Shown: positions 9,077 through 19,311, counted from the first letter of the stretch. The stretch: DNA of 64,000 nt from Adiantum capillus-veneris (GCA_014529385.2 CM043960.1:39609281-39673280); one strand, 5' to 3'. Numbers and translations: made by a program. Notes: generated by a model from the letters alone, not told the origin.

Positions 9077-10859
9077 CCAGATGATTTTTTTAATGGAATG
9101 TGCCACTAGTGCCTGCCCTTGGTCCCCCTGAGTCCCTTTTAAGCCTAATTTCAACAAAAAAATCAAATGGATAGAAAGTAAATCCCTGTGTGGACTTCAG
9201 AGCCTCCGAGCCGTTTTTTGACTTTTGGAGTGCTTTTTGGCGATGAAATTTCTTGATGTTGGTCTCCATAGCTTCCCGATCCCTTGGGGATCCTTGCCGT
9301 ATGGTTTTTGTCGACTTTGGCTTCACCGGAGCTTTATTTGGCAATTTGTCGCTCTAGAAGCACCCGTGGTTGCGTTTACATGTCTCTGATGATTTGTGGT
9401 GGTCTACCACCATAGGACTTGGTTGTTGATGGTCTAGGAAAGCCGCCCGTGAAGTTTGGTGGCAAACAGGCACGCGGTTTGGCCACAAGAGCTTTTTGAC
9501 GCTTTGTGTGTCTGATGCCGTTTCTGAAGTTTAGTGCCGCTTCGGGTCACTTTTTGGTCATGTGGGCCATATAGACTTGTCGAGCATGTCGAGATGCTCC
9601 TACCCATGAATTTTGGTAGCATTTGGGCACCTTTTCGCCGATTTCCCATTTGGTGGCCTCTTGCGGGATTCTAGGAATTAGGGTTTTTCCCGATGGTTTT
9701 CTACTGCCTTTGGACATCCAAGACTGGTCTCCTATGCTAGGGTAAGCTGCCGATGAAGTTTCGTTGCTTTTGGGTTAGCCGTTAGGTTGCCGCCTCTACT
9801 TGTAGGTCTCTACCGCCCGCTTTGTGTGTGAACCCTACGCTAGTTTTCACGACAAAACGACAAACATACGCGAAAAGCTCAAGGTGGTGAGCCTACCTCT
9901 CATGTCTGAAGCCCGACGGGTAGTCGTGCGTGTCGTAGAAGCTGCTGGAAGGTCCGTTCGCTCTAGGTGGCAGAAGCTCTCTCCAAAAGGTCAATAGTGA
10001 AAATGAGCTAAAAATGAAGTGAAAAATTCTTATAATGGGCCCAGGTTTCGAACCACTTTTCATGAAATTTGACATGTGCTCCCATCTTCTTGCGAGATGC
10101 GGTTTAGGCTCAAAAATTTCTTGATTTGGACTCCATTTGCGCTGTTTAACAGAAATTTGGCATTTCGATCAAAATCTGGCCAAAACACGCTTTCCGCTCC
10201 AGTCTCATAATTGCATCCCTACTGTACCATAGGTTTTCCTATAGTCACCGATCACCCCCATATTTTTTGTTTTTCATTACGACCGTTTTTAACCTGCTTT
10301 TTGTACTTTTGAAGTTTTTCTGCCGAAAATTAGCAAAATTAAAAGAAAAATAGCAAATCCAACCCCGAAAATCCCCAAAAATCATAATAAATCACAAACA
10401 TCATTGCAAAACATTATATACACTCACATGCAATTTTTATGGCTGGATTCGTCCGTTTTACCAATATTTTGCCCGAAAAATGGCTATTTCTACTTACATA
10501 CACACAATTAAGGGCTTGATTTGGCATTTGGCTCCATATACCTATAGATACATGCTGTATAAGGGCATATGTACTTGGGTTAGTCCAGAAAAATTCGTAA
10601 TCAAACAACAACCCTTAAAATAGTCGAAAATCATGCCCTTTTTTGCTCTTTCTGCTATTGGTTCTGCATTTGAGAATGCCTCCCCCCTTCCTAGCCGGAG
10701 TCCTCCCGGACGACAAGGTATCGCCTCGGAGTATGTGTCGTGCATAGGTTGAAAAATTTGTGCTAATGCTTGGCCGATTAATGTGGCCCAAATTTATGCA
10801 TACTCGGTCAATGCATGGAAAGATTAATCCTGTGCAAGAGAAGGGAATAAGCAAGATGC
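9077..10859 (-). other. Non-coding stretch of element B between the W-x-P-K ORF and the second palindrome array
   Basis: About 1.8 kb without a convincing reading frame. The frames present are short and show no family motif. It may be untranslated leader for the extra ORF. I see no primer site, LTR fragment or further palindrome in it. Confidence 0.4.
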
Positions 10860-11678
10860 TTATTGGCATTCACCATCGAGGTTTCCTATTTTCTTTGCAA
10901 GTAACAGCTGTAACTCTATTGCTCTCTGTTTAATTGTCTTTTTTGCAAAAGGCAATCGCTTTGCCGCTACTGTTGATATAGCCGTAGTTGTTTCTGTGGA
11001 GAGGAGTGGCTTGGGCGGAATTGCTGTGGACCGTATTTCCTTTGCTTTCCATTGGTAGCTTGTTTTTGCCGGTTTTTGTAGGTTTTTTGCTACTTCCTTG
11101 GTTGCCACTGTTTTGTTGTTGATTGGCATCCACATAAGTCGGTTGTCCTTTTTCAAATGCAGTTGTCTGCCTTCCGTTGTTGCTTGTACTGAAGGGAGTT
11201 CCTTTTGCTTTTGTTTCGGTATCCAAATGCGAGTAACCTTTGGGTTATTGCTGAGCATTTTCTTTGGGATCCATATCTGTTTTATGCCCTTGGTTTTTGG
11301 TTGAACTATCTGCTTCGGTTGAATTCGTTGGTTGCATTGTTGTTTGTCTGCCATGTCATTTCTATCCTTCCGCATCCATACTTGTTTCCCTTGTTTTGGT
11401 AACCTAGCTCTTTGCATTGCGGTCGGTGACTTCGTATGTATGTAGTTAGCATGGTTGGATTTTACCTGTCTGCTGGCCTTGGGTATCATGTTGTTCTTTG
11501 GTGGCATTCTTGCTTTTGGCTCTTTTTCCAATGATTGCATGGCTGGCATCTGATTATTCCGGTATTGCTGAGCAAAGGCTATTACCTGTTGTTCTTGTCC
11601 ATGCTGAATTTTGACTGCATTCTCATTCCAATCTATCTGCACATTGTACGCTTTTTGCCAAGGTTGTCCCAACATCAT
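10860..11678 (-). CDS. Second protease C-terminus plus basic W-x-P-K repeat tail, element B
   Basis: 272 residues. It opens MMLGQPWQKAYNVQIDWNEN, the (I/M)LG-x-P-(W/F) block that ends retropepsin-like proteases, so it continues the protease-like frame at 11709-11993. Residues about 60-220 are basic and glutamine-rich, with spaced tryptophan motifs: VWMRKDR, QIWIPKKM, RIWIPKQK, LMWMPINN. Similar W-(V/I)-P-K tails occur in elements A and C. Comparable tryptophan linkers exist in some plant polyproteins to my recollection. Role unknown; RNA binding is a guess from the charge. Confidence 0.6.
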   Translation of the reverse strand: MMLGQPWQKAYNVQIDWNENAVKIQHGQEQQVIAFAQQYRNNQMPAMQSLEKEPKARMPPKNNMIPKASRQVKSNHANYIHTKSPTAMQRARLPKQGKQVWMRKDRNDMADKQQCNQRIQPKQIVQPKTKGIKQIWIPKKMLSNNPKVTRIWIPKQKQKELPSVQATTEGRQLHLKKDNRLMWMPINNKTVATKEVAKNLQKPAKTSYQWKAKEIRSTAIPPKPLLSTETTTAISTVAAKRLPFAKKTIKQRAIELQLLLAKKIGNLDGECQ

Positions 11679-11708
11679 TGGGTGTTGTGTGCTTTCATCC
11701 TCGACTAC

Positions 11709-11993
11709 TTAAAATTTGTGTGGGTAAATAGATTGATGTACTTGTACATGCAATATAGTCCAGCCCAATGTTTTCAACGAGTGGGATGTACTACTTTCCA
11801 GCACTTGAGGAGTAGAATGAAGTTGACCTGTGGATTTGAGCTGTTGGTATAATTCGTAAGAGATCAAATTTGCTTGAGCTCCAGAATCAAGCAATGCCGT
11901 CGATTCAACTTGATTGCTACCCAGTTTGACTGCAATTATTGGCTCCACTGTGTCTTCATCCAACGTCGTTAGTCGAATGGCATTGATTCGCAA
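11709..11993 (-). CDS. Second aspartic-protease-like domain of element B
   Basis: 94 residues with ALLDSGAQANLISYEL (Asp36-Ser-Gly), the catalytic D-S/T-G block of retropepsin-type proteases, downstream of integrase. The matching (I/M)LGQPW block opens the next frame (10860-11678). Element B already has a protease in the usual place before RT (15860-16799), so this is a second, more diverged copy. It resembles the protease-zinc-knuckle type of other gypsy lineages more than protease 1. Upstream 11956-12195 is a broken, Ser/Thr/Lys-rich linker. Whether it is active cannot be told. Confidence 0.65.
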   Translation of the reverse strand: MRINAIRLTTLDEDTVEPIIAVKLGSNQVESTALLDSGAQANLISYELYQQLKSTGQLHSTPQVLESSTSHSLKTLGWTILHVQVHQSIYPHKF

Positions 11994-12243
11994 TGGTGCT
12001 CCACTTTGTTGTTGTTGTCGCAGAAGTCTTCATTTTGCAATGCGTTCTTTTGCTTTTGTTTGAGCTTCTTCTCGTACTCTCTGTTTTTCCTTCATTCGTT
12101 GTTTTCCTTGATGAATTTGTTGAAGCATATCCTGTGTGAGTGGTAAATGATATTTCTTCAGTCACATCCACTAATCCAGTTCGGCATTTCTTCACCTGCT
12201 AATGTAGCAAGCTTGACAGCTCCACTTTGTGATAGATCACTAA

Positions 12244-14046
12244 TCACAAAGGGTCCCATCCCTCGCTTTTTAAGTTTCTTGGCATGTTGCTCAAAGTATA
12301 AACAAGTACATAATCACCTGTTTTGAACTCTTTAGTGCGCACATGCTTGTCAAAAAACTCTTTTTGTCTTCTCCTTTTAGCATAGATTGAAGCTACAGCT
12401 CTCAAGCGGAGTTCATCTAGCTTTTCAAGATCATCTATTCTTGAAGAGAGCTCATGCCCTATCCATTCTAAGCGTTTCGCTACTCGTAGAGTTGGAATTA
12501 AAAACTCTATGGGTAGTATAGCATTTAGGCCAAACACCATGTTGTATGGTGTTGTTCCTATCGATGTTTTGTAAGCTACCCTGTATACCCATAGGGTTGA
12601 GTGTAACTGCTGATCCCAATCTATTCTTGACTCTGACACAATTTTAGTGAGAACCGTGCATAGTGTTTTATTTGTGGCCTCAGCTTGTCCATTTGCCTGT
12701 GGATGGTATGGAGCATATTTCCTATGTATGACCATGAATTCCTCTAGCAGATATTCAATGACTTCATTAAGAAAATGTGTCCCACGATCACTGACAATTT
12801 CTATTGGTAAACCGTATCGTACAAAAACATTCTCATACAAAAATTGTGCAGTGGTCCGTGCATCTGCTTTTTGCGTTGCCTTGGCTTCTACCCATTTTGG
12901 GAGATAGTCCGTAGCCACAATGATATATTGGGTATGGGTGCGATATGCAGGGGGTGAGATAGGTCCCACAAAATCAATGCTCCATTTTGCAAATGCTCTT
13001 GCTCCTATCATTGGCCGTAGTGGTATCTCATCTCTCTTTATCGGCACCTTGGTGCGCTGACATGCTTCACAACGCTTTACAAACTCTTCAGCATCCATAT
13101 GCAATGTAGGCCACCATATTCCTGTGGTTAAGACAATTTTAGCCGTCTTATCGCCCGAAAAATGGCCTCCACTTATTCCGCTATGTGCATGTTCTAGAAT
13201 CAGCAGGTATTCGCTTTCACTTGCACAGATTCTAAGTTGATTGTCCTTTCCTCGCTTATAGAGTTGGTTCCCAATTAACTGAAAGTCACGAGCTTCCAGC
13301 TCTATAGATTTTTTCCGTGCTCTTGTGATGTTCTCAGGAAACGTCCTGGTGGTTAAGAAATCAATGATATATTGACTCCATGCAGGTGCAATGTTTACCT
13401 GAAATAATGTCGCGTGATCCACTGGTCGTTTGGCACTACATATAGTATAATTGGTAACATAAGAATGGGTGTCCGCATACATAGTTGGCCAATAAACCCC
13501 TAATTGTTTCAGTCTCTGGTGTGTTTTTACTGTTGAACAATGAAATGCACAATCTTGGACATGGGCTTCTTCAAGGTAGCACTCGAATTCTTCTGGATTT
13601 ATACATAATTGTAGGATTTGGTCCGATCCTAGATGATACAGCCGACCTGCTATCAACTGGAAGTTTTTTGTTTGTCGAATTGTTTGTTGTTGTTTTCTGT
13701 ATTCCGTATCATCAAACCTACTTCCAAAGGAAAGAATGCTAACAATTTCCTGTGACCATTTGGGTATCATTTCAACATTGGAAAGATAAGCATCTGGTAT
13801 GTCATCATCTACTCCTTCAGGAGCTTCCCCGTTGTGTATCCTTGAAAGATGATCCGCTCGTAGATGGGTTTTACCCTTTTTGACCACCACTGTGAAATCA
13901 AACTCTAGCAATATAATAAACCAGCGTACAATTCTCCCTGTATTGCATTGTTTATTTACCAGATACAAAAGAGCTTGATGATCTGTGAAGAACACAAATT
14001 TGTTTGCGAGCAAATAATGCCAAAATTTCTTTACAGCATAAATCAT
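12244..14046 (-). CDS. pol: RNase H and integrase of element B, with duplicated H2C2 zinc-binding domain
   Basis: 600 residues. The end of RNase H is seen at FTDHQALLYLVNK (Asp22) and RADHLSR (Asp65). Two zinc-binding H2C2 units follow: His162-x6-His169-x30-Tyr200-x2-Cys203 (first cysteine lost to tyrosine) and the intact His288-x6-His295-x30-Cys326-x2-Cys329, 126 residues apart. The integrase core has Asp358 (WSIDFVGP), Asp420 (IVSDRGTHF) and Glu456 (HPQANGQAEATNK), i.e. D-x61-D-x35-E, the full catalytic triad. After that comes the usual KRLEWIG...GDYVLVY C-terminal region. It inserts element cDNA into host DNA. The N-terminal part of RNase H lies in 14047-14257 with breaks. Confidence 0.9.
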   Translation of the reverse strand: MIYAVKKFWHYLLANKFVFFTDHQALLYLVNKQCNTGRIVRWFIILLEFDFTVVVKKGKTHLRADHLSRIHNGEAPEGVDDDIPDAYLSNVEMIPKWSQEIVSILSFGSRFDDTEYRKQQQTIRQTKNFQLIAGRLYHLGSDQILQLCINPEEFECYLEEAHVQDCAFHCSTVKTHQRLKQLGVYWPTMYADTHSYVTNYTICSAKRPVDHATLFQVNIAPAWSQYIIDFLTTRTFPENITRARKKSIELEARDFQLIGNQLYKRGKDNQLRICASESEYLLILEHAHSGISGGHFSGDKTAKIVLTTGIWWPTLHMDAEEFVKRCEACQRTKVPIKRDEIPLRPMIGARAFAKWSIDFVGPISPPAYRTHTQYIIVATDYLPKWVEAKATQKADARTTAQFLYENVFVRYGLPIEIVSDRGTHFLNEVIEYLLEEFMVIHRKYAPYHPQANGQAEATNKTLCTVLTKIVSESRIDWDQQLHSTLWVYRVAYKTSIGTTPYNMVFGLNAILPIEFLIPTLRVAKRLEWIGHELSSRIDDLEKLDELRLRAVASIYAKRRRQKEFFDKHVRTKEFKTGDYVLVYTLSNMPRNLKSEGWDPL

Positions 14047-14257
14047 TCCTAATCCTTCTCGTTCGGTGGTTGTGTAGTTCTTTTCCGCACTGTTTAACTA
14101 TCGGCTTGCATAACAGTCTGGAAAATCCATTGTTCCATCTCCAGGTTGAGCCAGAATACTTCCGATTGCATATGCAAAAGCATCAATGTGAGAAATGGAA
14201 TATCTTTTCCCAATCTGGTGCTTTAAGCACAGGTGCTGATATATATAAGTTTTTCCT

Positions 14258-15172
14258 TCAGCTTTTGGAATGAAGTTTCACACTCCTCGGTCCAATCGAA
14301 ATTGACTCTAGAAAATGATACAGAGGTTGTGCGATGACCGCATACATGTATATGAATCTTCGATAATATCCGTAGTGTCCCATGAAGGATTGCACTTGTT
14401 TCGCATTAGTAGGCCTGTGTAGGTCTACTATGACTTTGACTTTGTCTAGGTCAGTGGTTATGCCATTTCTTGAGACAATGTGTTCTAAGATGCGGCCTTG
14501 CTTAACCATAAAGATACACTTTTCCGGGTTAAGACATATTCGATATGTTTTGCATTTTTCAAAGACCTTTTGCAAATGGTCAATATGTTCCTCTCGTAGA
14601 AGAGAGTGTACACAAAGATCATCCATGTATATTTCTAAGAATATTCTCAGGTATTCTTTGACCGCGTGCATCATTAACCTTTGGAAGGTAGCTGGGGCAT
14701 TAGTTAAGCCAAACGGCATAACTCGATACGCATAAATTCCCCATTCTGTGGCAAACACTGTTTTGTGTTGATCCTCCCTTGCAATTGCCAGTTGGTTGTA
14801 TCCTGAAAACCCGTTGAGAAAGGAATAAGCCCGTTTTCCAGCCACCCGCTCAAATACATGTTCTATGATTGGCAAGGGATAATTATCCCTTATGGTGGCT
14901 GCATTTACCTTTTTGAGGTTTACACACACTCGCAGTTTTCCGTTATTTTTGGGAACTACCACAATGGGTGACACCCAATCTGTATGTTCAATTTCATAGA
15001 TGAATTCGGCTTCCATCAGCTTGTCAATCTCCTCTTTGATTCGTTTAGCAAATGTATCATCATATGTATAAGGACGATGTTTGCTAGGTTTTGCATCCGA
15101 TTTCAAAGGAATTGTATGTTGGCATATCGATGGATCAACTCCTTTGAGGTCTTTATAGGACCATGCAAACAA
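14258..15172 (-). CDS. pol: Reverse transcriptase of element B, motif A mutated
   Basis: 304 residues in one frame, starting inside the conserved FAWSYKDLKGVDPSICQH block. Motifs run in order: VVVPKNNGKLRVCVN, YSFLNGFSGYNQ (motif A), FGLTNAPATFQR (motif B), IYMDDL (motif C, Asp184-Asp185), and the VQSFMGHYGYYRRFI connection region. Motif A normally reads F-L-D-G; here Asp is replaced by Asn120, and the usual VCVDYR is VCVNLK. The polymerase is therefore expected to be dead. Both fit G-to-A changes on the coding strand. The polyprotein continues upstream to about 15850 (LEPEEEERLTQLLKKYKDLF) with a stop near 15248. Confidence 0.9.
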   Translation of the reverse strand: MFAWSYKDLKGVDPSICQHTIPLKSDAKPSKHRPYTYDDTFAKRIKEEIDKLMEAEFIYEIEHTDWVSPIVVVPKNNGKLRVCVNLKKVNAATIRDNYPLPIIEHVFERVAGKRAYSFLNGFSGYNQLAIAREDQHKTVFATEWGIYAYRVMPFGLTNAPATFQRLMMHAVKEYLRIFLEIYMDDLCVHSLLREEHIDHLQKVFEKCKTYRICLNPEKCIFMVKQGRILEHIVSRNGITTDLDKVKVIVDLHRPTNAKQVQSFMGHYGYYRRFIYMYAVIAQPLYHFLESISIGPRSVKLHSKS

Positions 15173-15859
15173 ATCTTTATATTTCTTGAGAAGTTGTGTT
15201 AGCCGTTCTTCTTCTTCAGGCTCTAAATCGTTTGCTATATAGACTGGCTAAGGCTTTTCACCAGGTTCCGTGAGGTCTATCCTTTTTGTATTTTCAGGCC
15301 CATCGTAAGATTCTTGGTTGGTTCTTTCCCTGAATGGTGGTGTCATGATGATTTTTCTGTCCTGGATAGTAAATTTCCGATAGTGTGATGGTACATTCAT
15401 GTTTCCTTTCTTTGACTCCCCTTTACCATCACTATCTTCTTCAGTAGTCCATATCTCATGTAAAGACCGTTTCAGTTCTTGGTATTTCTGTTTACGCTCT
15501 AGTTTGGTCCACTCTTGGTCTTTTGTGGTTTCTTTTTTTGATTTTTGTGATTTTGTTCCTGTTTTAGCTTTTCGTTCCTGTTTTATTTCCTCTGGCGTTC
15601 TTTCCCTTCATTCTTTTGAGAATCTTCCTGATATTTGATCTTTTACACAATCCTCTGCTTTTACACGCATCAAATAGTGAGTTGTACCTTTTATCCTGGG
15701 CATCAGGTTCTCTCTCACTTTGTTTCCTGCTCGTTTTCTCCTATAGCGTTCCTGGCGTCTAGGGTGCTGATTAGCAAAATCATAAAACTTGATATTCTCG
15801 GTTTCCCTTCCATGCTCACTTGAGGTGTCTGAACACTCATTATCTCCATCATCATTAAC
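15173..15859 (-). pseudogene. Linker between protease 1 and RT, element B
   Basis: On the minus strand the frame leading into RT is readable (YDGPENTKRIDLTEPGEKP, stop, PVYIANDLEPEEEERLTQLL). Further upstream is a lysine- and arginine-rich stretch with several stops. It is the usual protease-to-RT spacer, not a separate gene. Confidence 0.5.
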
Positions 15860-16799
15860 TTACAGATGTTCAGAGGAGTTATAAAACTCTTCTTGTCCTG
15901 GTGGTTCTATCGTCTCATCTTCTCCTGGTATAATGCTTACCATGTAGTAGGGTAGCACATCATAGACATCCTTATCGCAAAATTTTATTATTGGACTATC
16001 TGTAATGGTACAGACATCCAATGTTGCTAGTATGTGTTCCCATTCTAGAGGTTCCAAGGCATCTTCAGGGAAAGGTTCTGGAATATACTCCTTGTCCTCA
16101 ATCGCTCTTTCTAAGACGCATTCCTCTCTTCTTAAGCTTCCACAATGTGAAGCTCCGCACATCCATAGCTCTTTTTGTTGCCCTAACCATGCTGGGAGTT
16201 CCGATCCTGCTACTGTAGCTGAATCAAACTCTTCCACAGGTGTTTGGTTCACATCTTTGTAACTATGGTCTTTTAGGTGTATTTTAGTTGTTGTCTCGCC
16301 ATGTCTGAGGTATATGTGGTCGTAACTCCAATCTTGGACCATCTTCAATTGTCGCATGAATGATCTTCCCAAGATGATCTCATAATTGTTCTTTTTGTCG
16401 AAATCGACTATTGCAAATGTATGCTCATACTCGATTCCCACACGAAGTGACAATCACTTCTTCTAAGAGTCCTAGAGGCTTCTCCATGAACCCATCTGCC
16501 ACTTGCAATATCATTCTGGTAGCTCTTAAAGCTGGTTTTTTCCATTTTTTCCAGATTTCCTTGGTGGCGATAGCAACTCCCGCTCCACTGTCAAGAATAG
16601 CTTTGGAAACTACTCCTTGGAATTCTATTGGTAGCGTGGTGTTTCCATCTTCTCCCTCGCAATACTCTCCAACCTTGTTTAATGGTACTGGCCTAGTGTT
16701 TAGTTGAGGCCTGTCCAACTCTCTGATCCCTTCTTGTAGCCTCAAGGTGGGGTATTTCACTCCAATTTTTTCTAGGCATTTACCTACTGTGGTCCACAT
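15860..16799 (-). pseudogene. pro: Protease 1 and post-protease domain of element B
   Basis: Two overlapping frames (16425-16799 and 15860-16453) are joined by a frameshift near 16440. The first carries AILDSGAGVAIATKEIWKKW, the D-S-G catalytic block. The second carries EIILGRSFMRQLKMVQDWSY, the closing block. After the protease comes a conserved segment, EDKEYIPEPFPEDALEPLEW followed by HILATLDVC, also present in A (25539-26099) and C (45227-45724). Aspartic proteases of this type cut the Gag-Pol precursor. The D-S-G is intact but the frameshift splits the enzyme. Confidence 0.85.
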
Positions 16800-16805
16800 G
16801 TTTGG

Positions 16806-17537
16806 TCATAACCTTAGGAGTTCTGCTAATGTGATTGTGCATGCCACCGGGGTGGACAATAACTCAATGAATCCTTGTGAATCCATCACTTTGTTAGAAG
16901 AAAGTATTTGAGATGGGATTGCTCTCACTTCAGACTTGGCTTCATACTCTCCTAGGTAAGAGGGTAAAGTTTTCAGCGAGTCTGGTTGGCTGTGCCCGGA
17001 ACTAATTGATCCCTGGTCTCCCCCTTGTGAATGTATCTCAAAGTTCATTTGTGACCTTGCCTCAAATTATTCAATAGGAGGTAAGATCACATTCTTCTCT
17101 TTCCTCGTGCTATTCATGTGGTTACTCATCCTGTTAGCCTCGTTGGCGTCACGGATTTGCTTCCACAGATCATCTAGACTGTTACAGTCCTTACCCATTT
17201 CTGTCAATGTTTTAGGGTGGAACCCATCACTTGCCTCATCTGTTGTATTTGGCACTATGATAGGTTCTCCTCTGGACTCATAGGCATTAGTGAGTCTTTC
17301 CTTTGTTCCTACTTGCTCCTCTAAAGTTGGTTGGATAGGGGTTGGAGCTGGTGCTTCATGCCAATTTGCAGGTTTACCCAGCGGTTCTTCCATCAATGAT
17401 TGAGCTGTTTCAATCATCTTTTTACACATTTCCAACCTTTGTTTTTCTATTTCCGCATATGGATAAGTCATCCATCTTTGCTCCTGGGTTTGGTTCTTTT
17501 TGAGTCTAGCTTCATAAGCTTTTAGAAGTGCATCCAA
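16806..17537 (-). pseudogene. Gag-protease linker region of element B
   Basis: Two frames, 17067-17537 (156 residues) and 16806-17048 (80 residues). The first has LLKAYEARLKKNQTQEQRWM and a helix EKQRLEMCKKMIETAQSLME, matched in element A around 24240-24400. The second has SLKTLPSYLGEYEAKSE and the pre-protease block FIELLSTPVACTITLAELLR, also present in A and, more distantly, C. It is a conserved spacer of unknown function between the zinc knuckles and the protease. Confidence 0.55.
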
Positions 17538-17842
17538 CTGCTCATTTACCTTGTCTGCCAGTACAGATCCTCATGATTCTGCACTTTTGGGCTCTGCTAT
17601 TTCCTTGGGTTCTATGGTTGCCGTGGTGTGTGAGCTTAAGCTAGCTAGATTCTCTAACCACTCTAATCTATCCTTTGTATGTTTCAACTCCTCGGATAGA
17701 GCAATTTGCTCTCGTTCTTTTTGGCTTTCATACGCACCTTTCTAGCTTTCCAAGTGCTTCTCTGATTTTTTGTTTCTGAACTTTGAGCATCGGTTTTTGG
17801 CTCTTCAACTATGGGTTCGTTCGTCATTCTTTGAGCTTGGGC

Positions 17843-18478
17843 TCATAGTGCCGCCTGAATAGGTATGATTGTTTCATTTTGTGACCCTCCATTGGAAGGT
17901 ACTGTTTCTAGCATATTCAAGGTGGTTTTTGCTCCTTTGCTCGGGTTTTTAGGGCAATCAGGAATCAAATGAGTAACTCCACACTCGGTGCAATATGCGT
18001 TGACTCTAATGATTTCATCATGAGGACAGTCTCTTAGCCAATGGTCTCCACCACACTTGTAGCAGGGTCCCTTGGGTTGTTGAGGTGCTCCTTGAGCTCC
18101 CCTTTGTTGGTATGCATGTCTCTGTCCACCCATGCCTCCATTGGCTATGAACAAAAATGTTCGTTCATCTAAGCTATATCTTCCTTCTCCTGCTGCATGT
18201 GCAGCTGTTGGTGGTCCTGTACTTCCTATCATGCTCCATGGTTCTGGTGTCGAGGGTTCTTCCGGTGGATAATCGATAGAGTTTGCCGCATATCCATTGG
18301 GATCTTCATAATATGCATGCATAGGCACCAAAGCCTTATCCTCTGATTTGGTTATGGTTGGTGTGTATCTTATACTGACTGGTCGTAATCCTGGTAGTGG
18401 TGGTTGTTGCCCCAACACCGGTTGTGGTCTTTCTACACCTACAGGTCCTGGTAGGTTGCCTGCTTGATACCTAGGCAT
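17843..18478 (-). CDS. gag: Gag zinc-knuckle region (nucleocapsid) of element B
   Basis: 211 residues. A proline-rich first half is followed by two zinc knuckles: CYKCGGDHWLRDC and CTECGVTHLIPDC. Both follow C-x2-C-x3-H-x4-C, one residue shorter than the common C-x2-C-x4-H-x4-C retroviral form. The same short form appears in elements A (24015-24053) and C. Nucleocapsid knuckles bind the element RNA for packaging. Frame ends at 17843; the next frame is out of phase. Confidence 0.8.
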   Translation of the reverse strand: MPRYQAGNLPGPVGVERPQPVLGQQPPLPGLRPVSIRYTPTITKSEDKALVPMHAYYEDPNGYAANSIDYPPEEPSTPEPWSMIGSTGPPTAAHAAGEGRYSLDERTFLFIANGGMGGQRHAYQQRGAQGAPQQPKGPCYKCGGDHWLRDCPHDEIIRVNAYCTECGVTHLIPDCPKNPSKGAKTTLNMLETVPSNGGSQNETIIPIQAAL

Positions 18479-18533
18479 CGATGGAACTTGAGGAGAAGCT
18501 ACCGGAGCTTGGGCAGCGTAAGGTCTCTCTCTC

Positions 18534-18929
18534 TCACATATCCCTTGTTATAATAACATTCCTTGGTCCCATGGTTTGTCCATTTTTGTCAATAGCACAC
18601 CACTTGGGCTGTTTAGCCTGGGGTTTGGCGTACAAGTTAATCTTTTTTAGCACTTCATCTACAAGCAGCTCTTGGTTTACAACTACTTCTCCTTTTGGTG
18701 CTGTCTTAGAAGACTTGCTTCCACTTTGTTGTGAAGATGAATCGTAATCAAGGTCCTTGAACTCCCCCTCTTTATAGACCGCACAATTGTCCACAAGGTA
18801 AAGAGCCTCCTTGGTCAACTCATTCAAAGTCGTGCTCCTCTTCATATGTAAGTCTTTCTGGAGATCCGCATTCCTTAGTCCTTGGATGAATATAAGCATA
18901 AGTCTGGACTGAGTTGGCAGTTCTTCCAC
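18534..18929 (-). pseudogene. gag: Gag central/C-terminal capsid part of element B
   Basis: 131 residues with LMLIFIQGLRNADLQKDLHM and TLNELTKEALYLVDNCAVYK, the end of the retrotransposon capsid domain. The equivalent in element A (23664-23840) is FIEGLRNETLKKDLHLK and VTREALYLVDNCKAYGE. Breaks on both sides separate it from the capsid core (19087-19311) and the zinc knuckles. Confidence 0.7.
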
Positions 18930-19086
18930 AGGATAGAACTTAACATATCTTTTTAGTCTTAGGGTTGCCTTTCGTACAAATTCCCCATCTTTCTATTTGA
19001 ATTTATGGATTTGTGAGACGGTATTATGATCTATCCCTCTTTGTGAGAATTCCTCGATAAATTCGTCAAACACTTCCTCCATAGAC

Positions 19087-19311
19087 TCAGTCTCTACGCT
19101 CTATAGAGTCAAACCAAGTAGCAACGTCATCCTCTAAGGTTAGTCCAAACCCTGAAAATTGGGTAGGGAAGTCTAACACCTCTTCAGCTCTAATTACACG
19201 CACAAAGGCTGCTACATGATCTCTTGGGTCTCTGTTTCCTGTGTATTTCTTGTTTACCCATTTTTGCACTTGAGAAGGTCTAATTCTACGATGGTCTACA
19301 AACCTCATCAT
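19087..19311 (-). pseudogene. gag: Gag capsid core of element B
   Basis: 74 residues including VNKKYTGNRDPRDHVAAF, VIRAEEVLDFPTQFSGFGLT and DDVATWFDSIERRD, the Ty3-type capsid pattern (phrase with a conserved DP, later A-x-x-W-F). The homologous A sequence is at 23343-23512. A stop directly follows the core. Confidence 0.75.
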
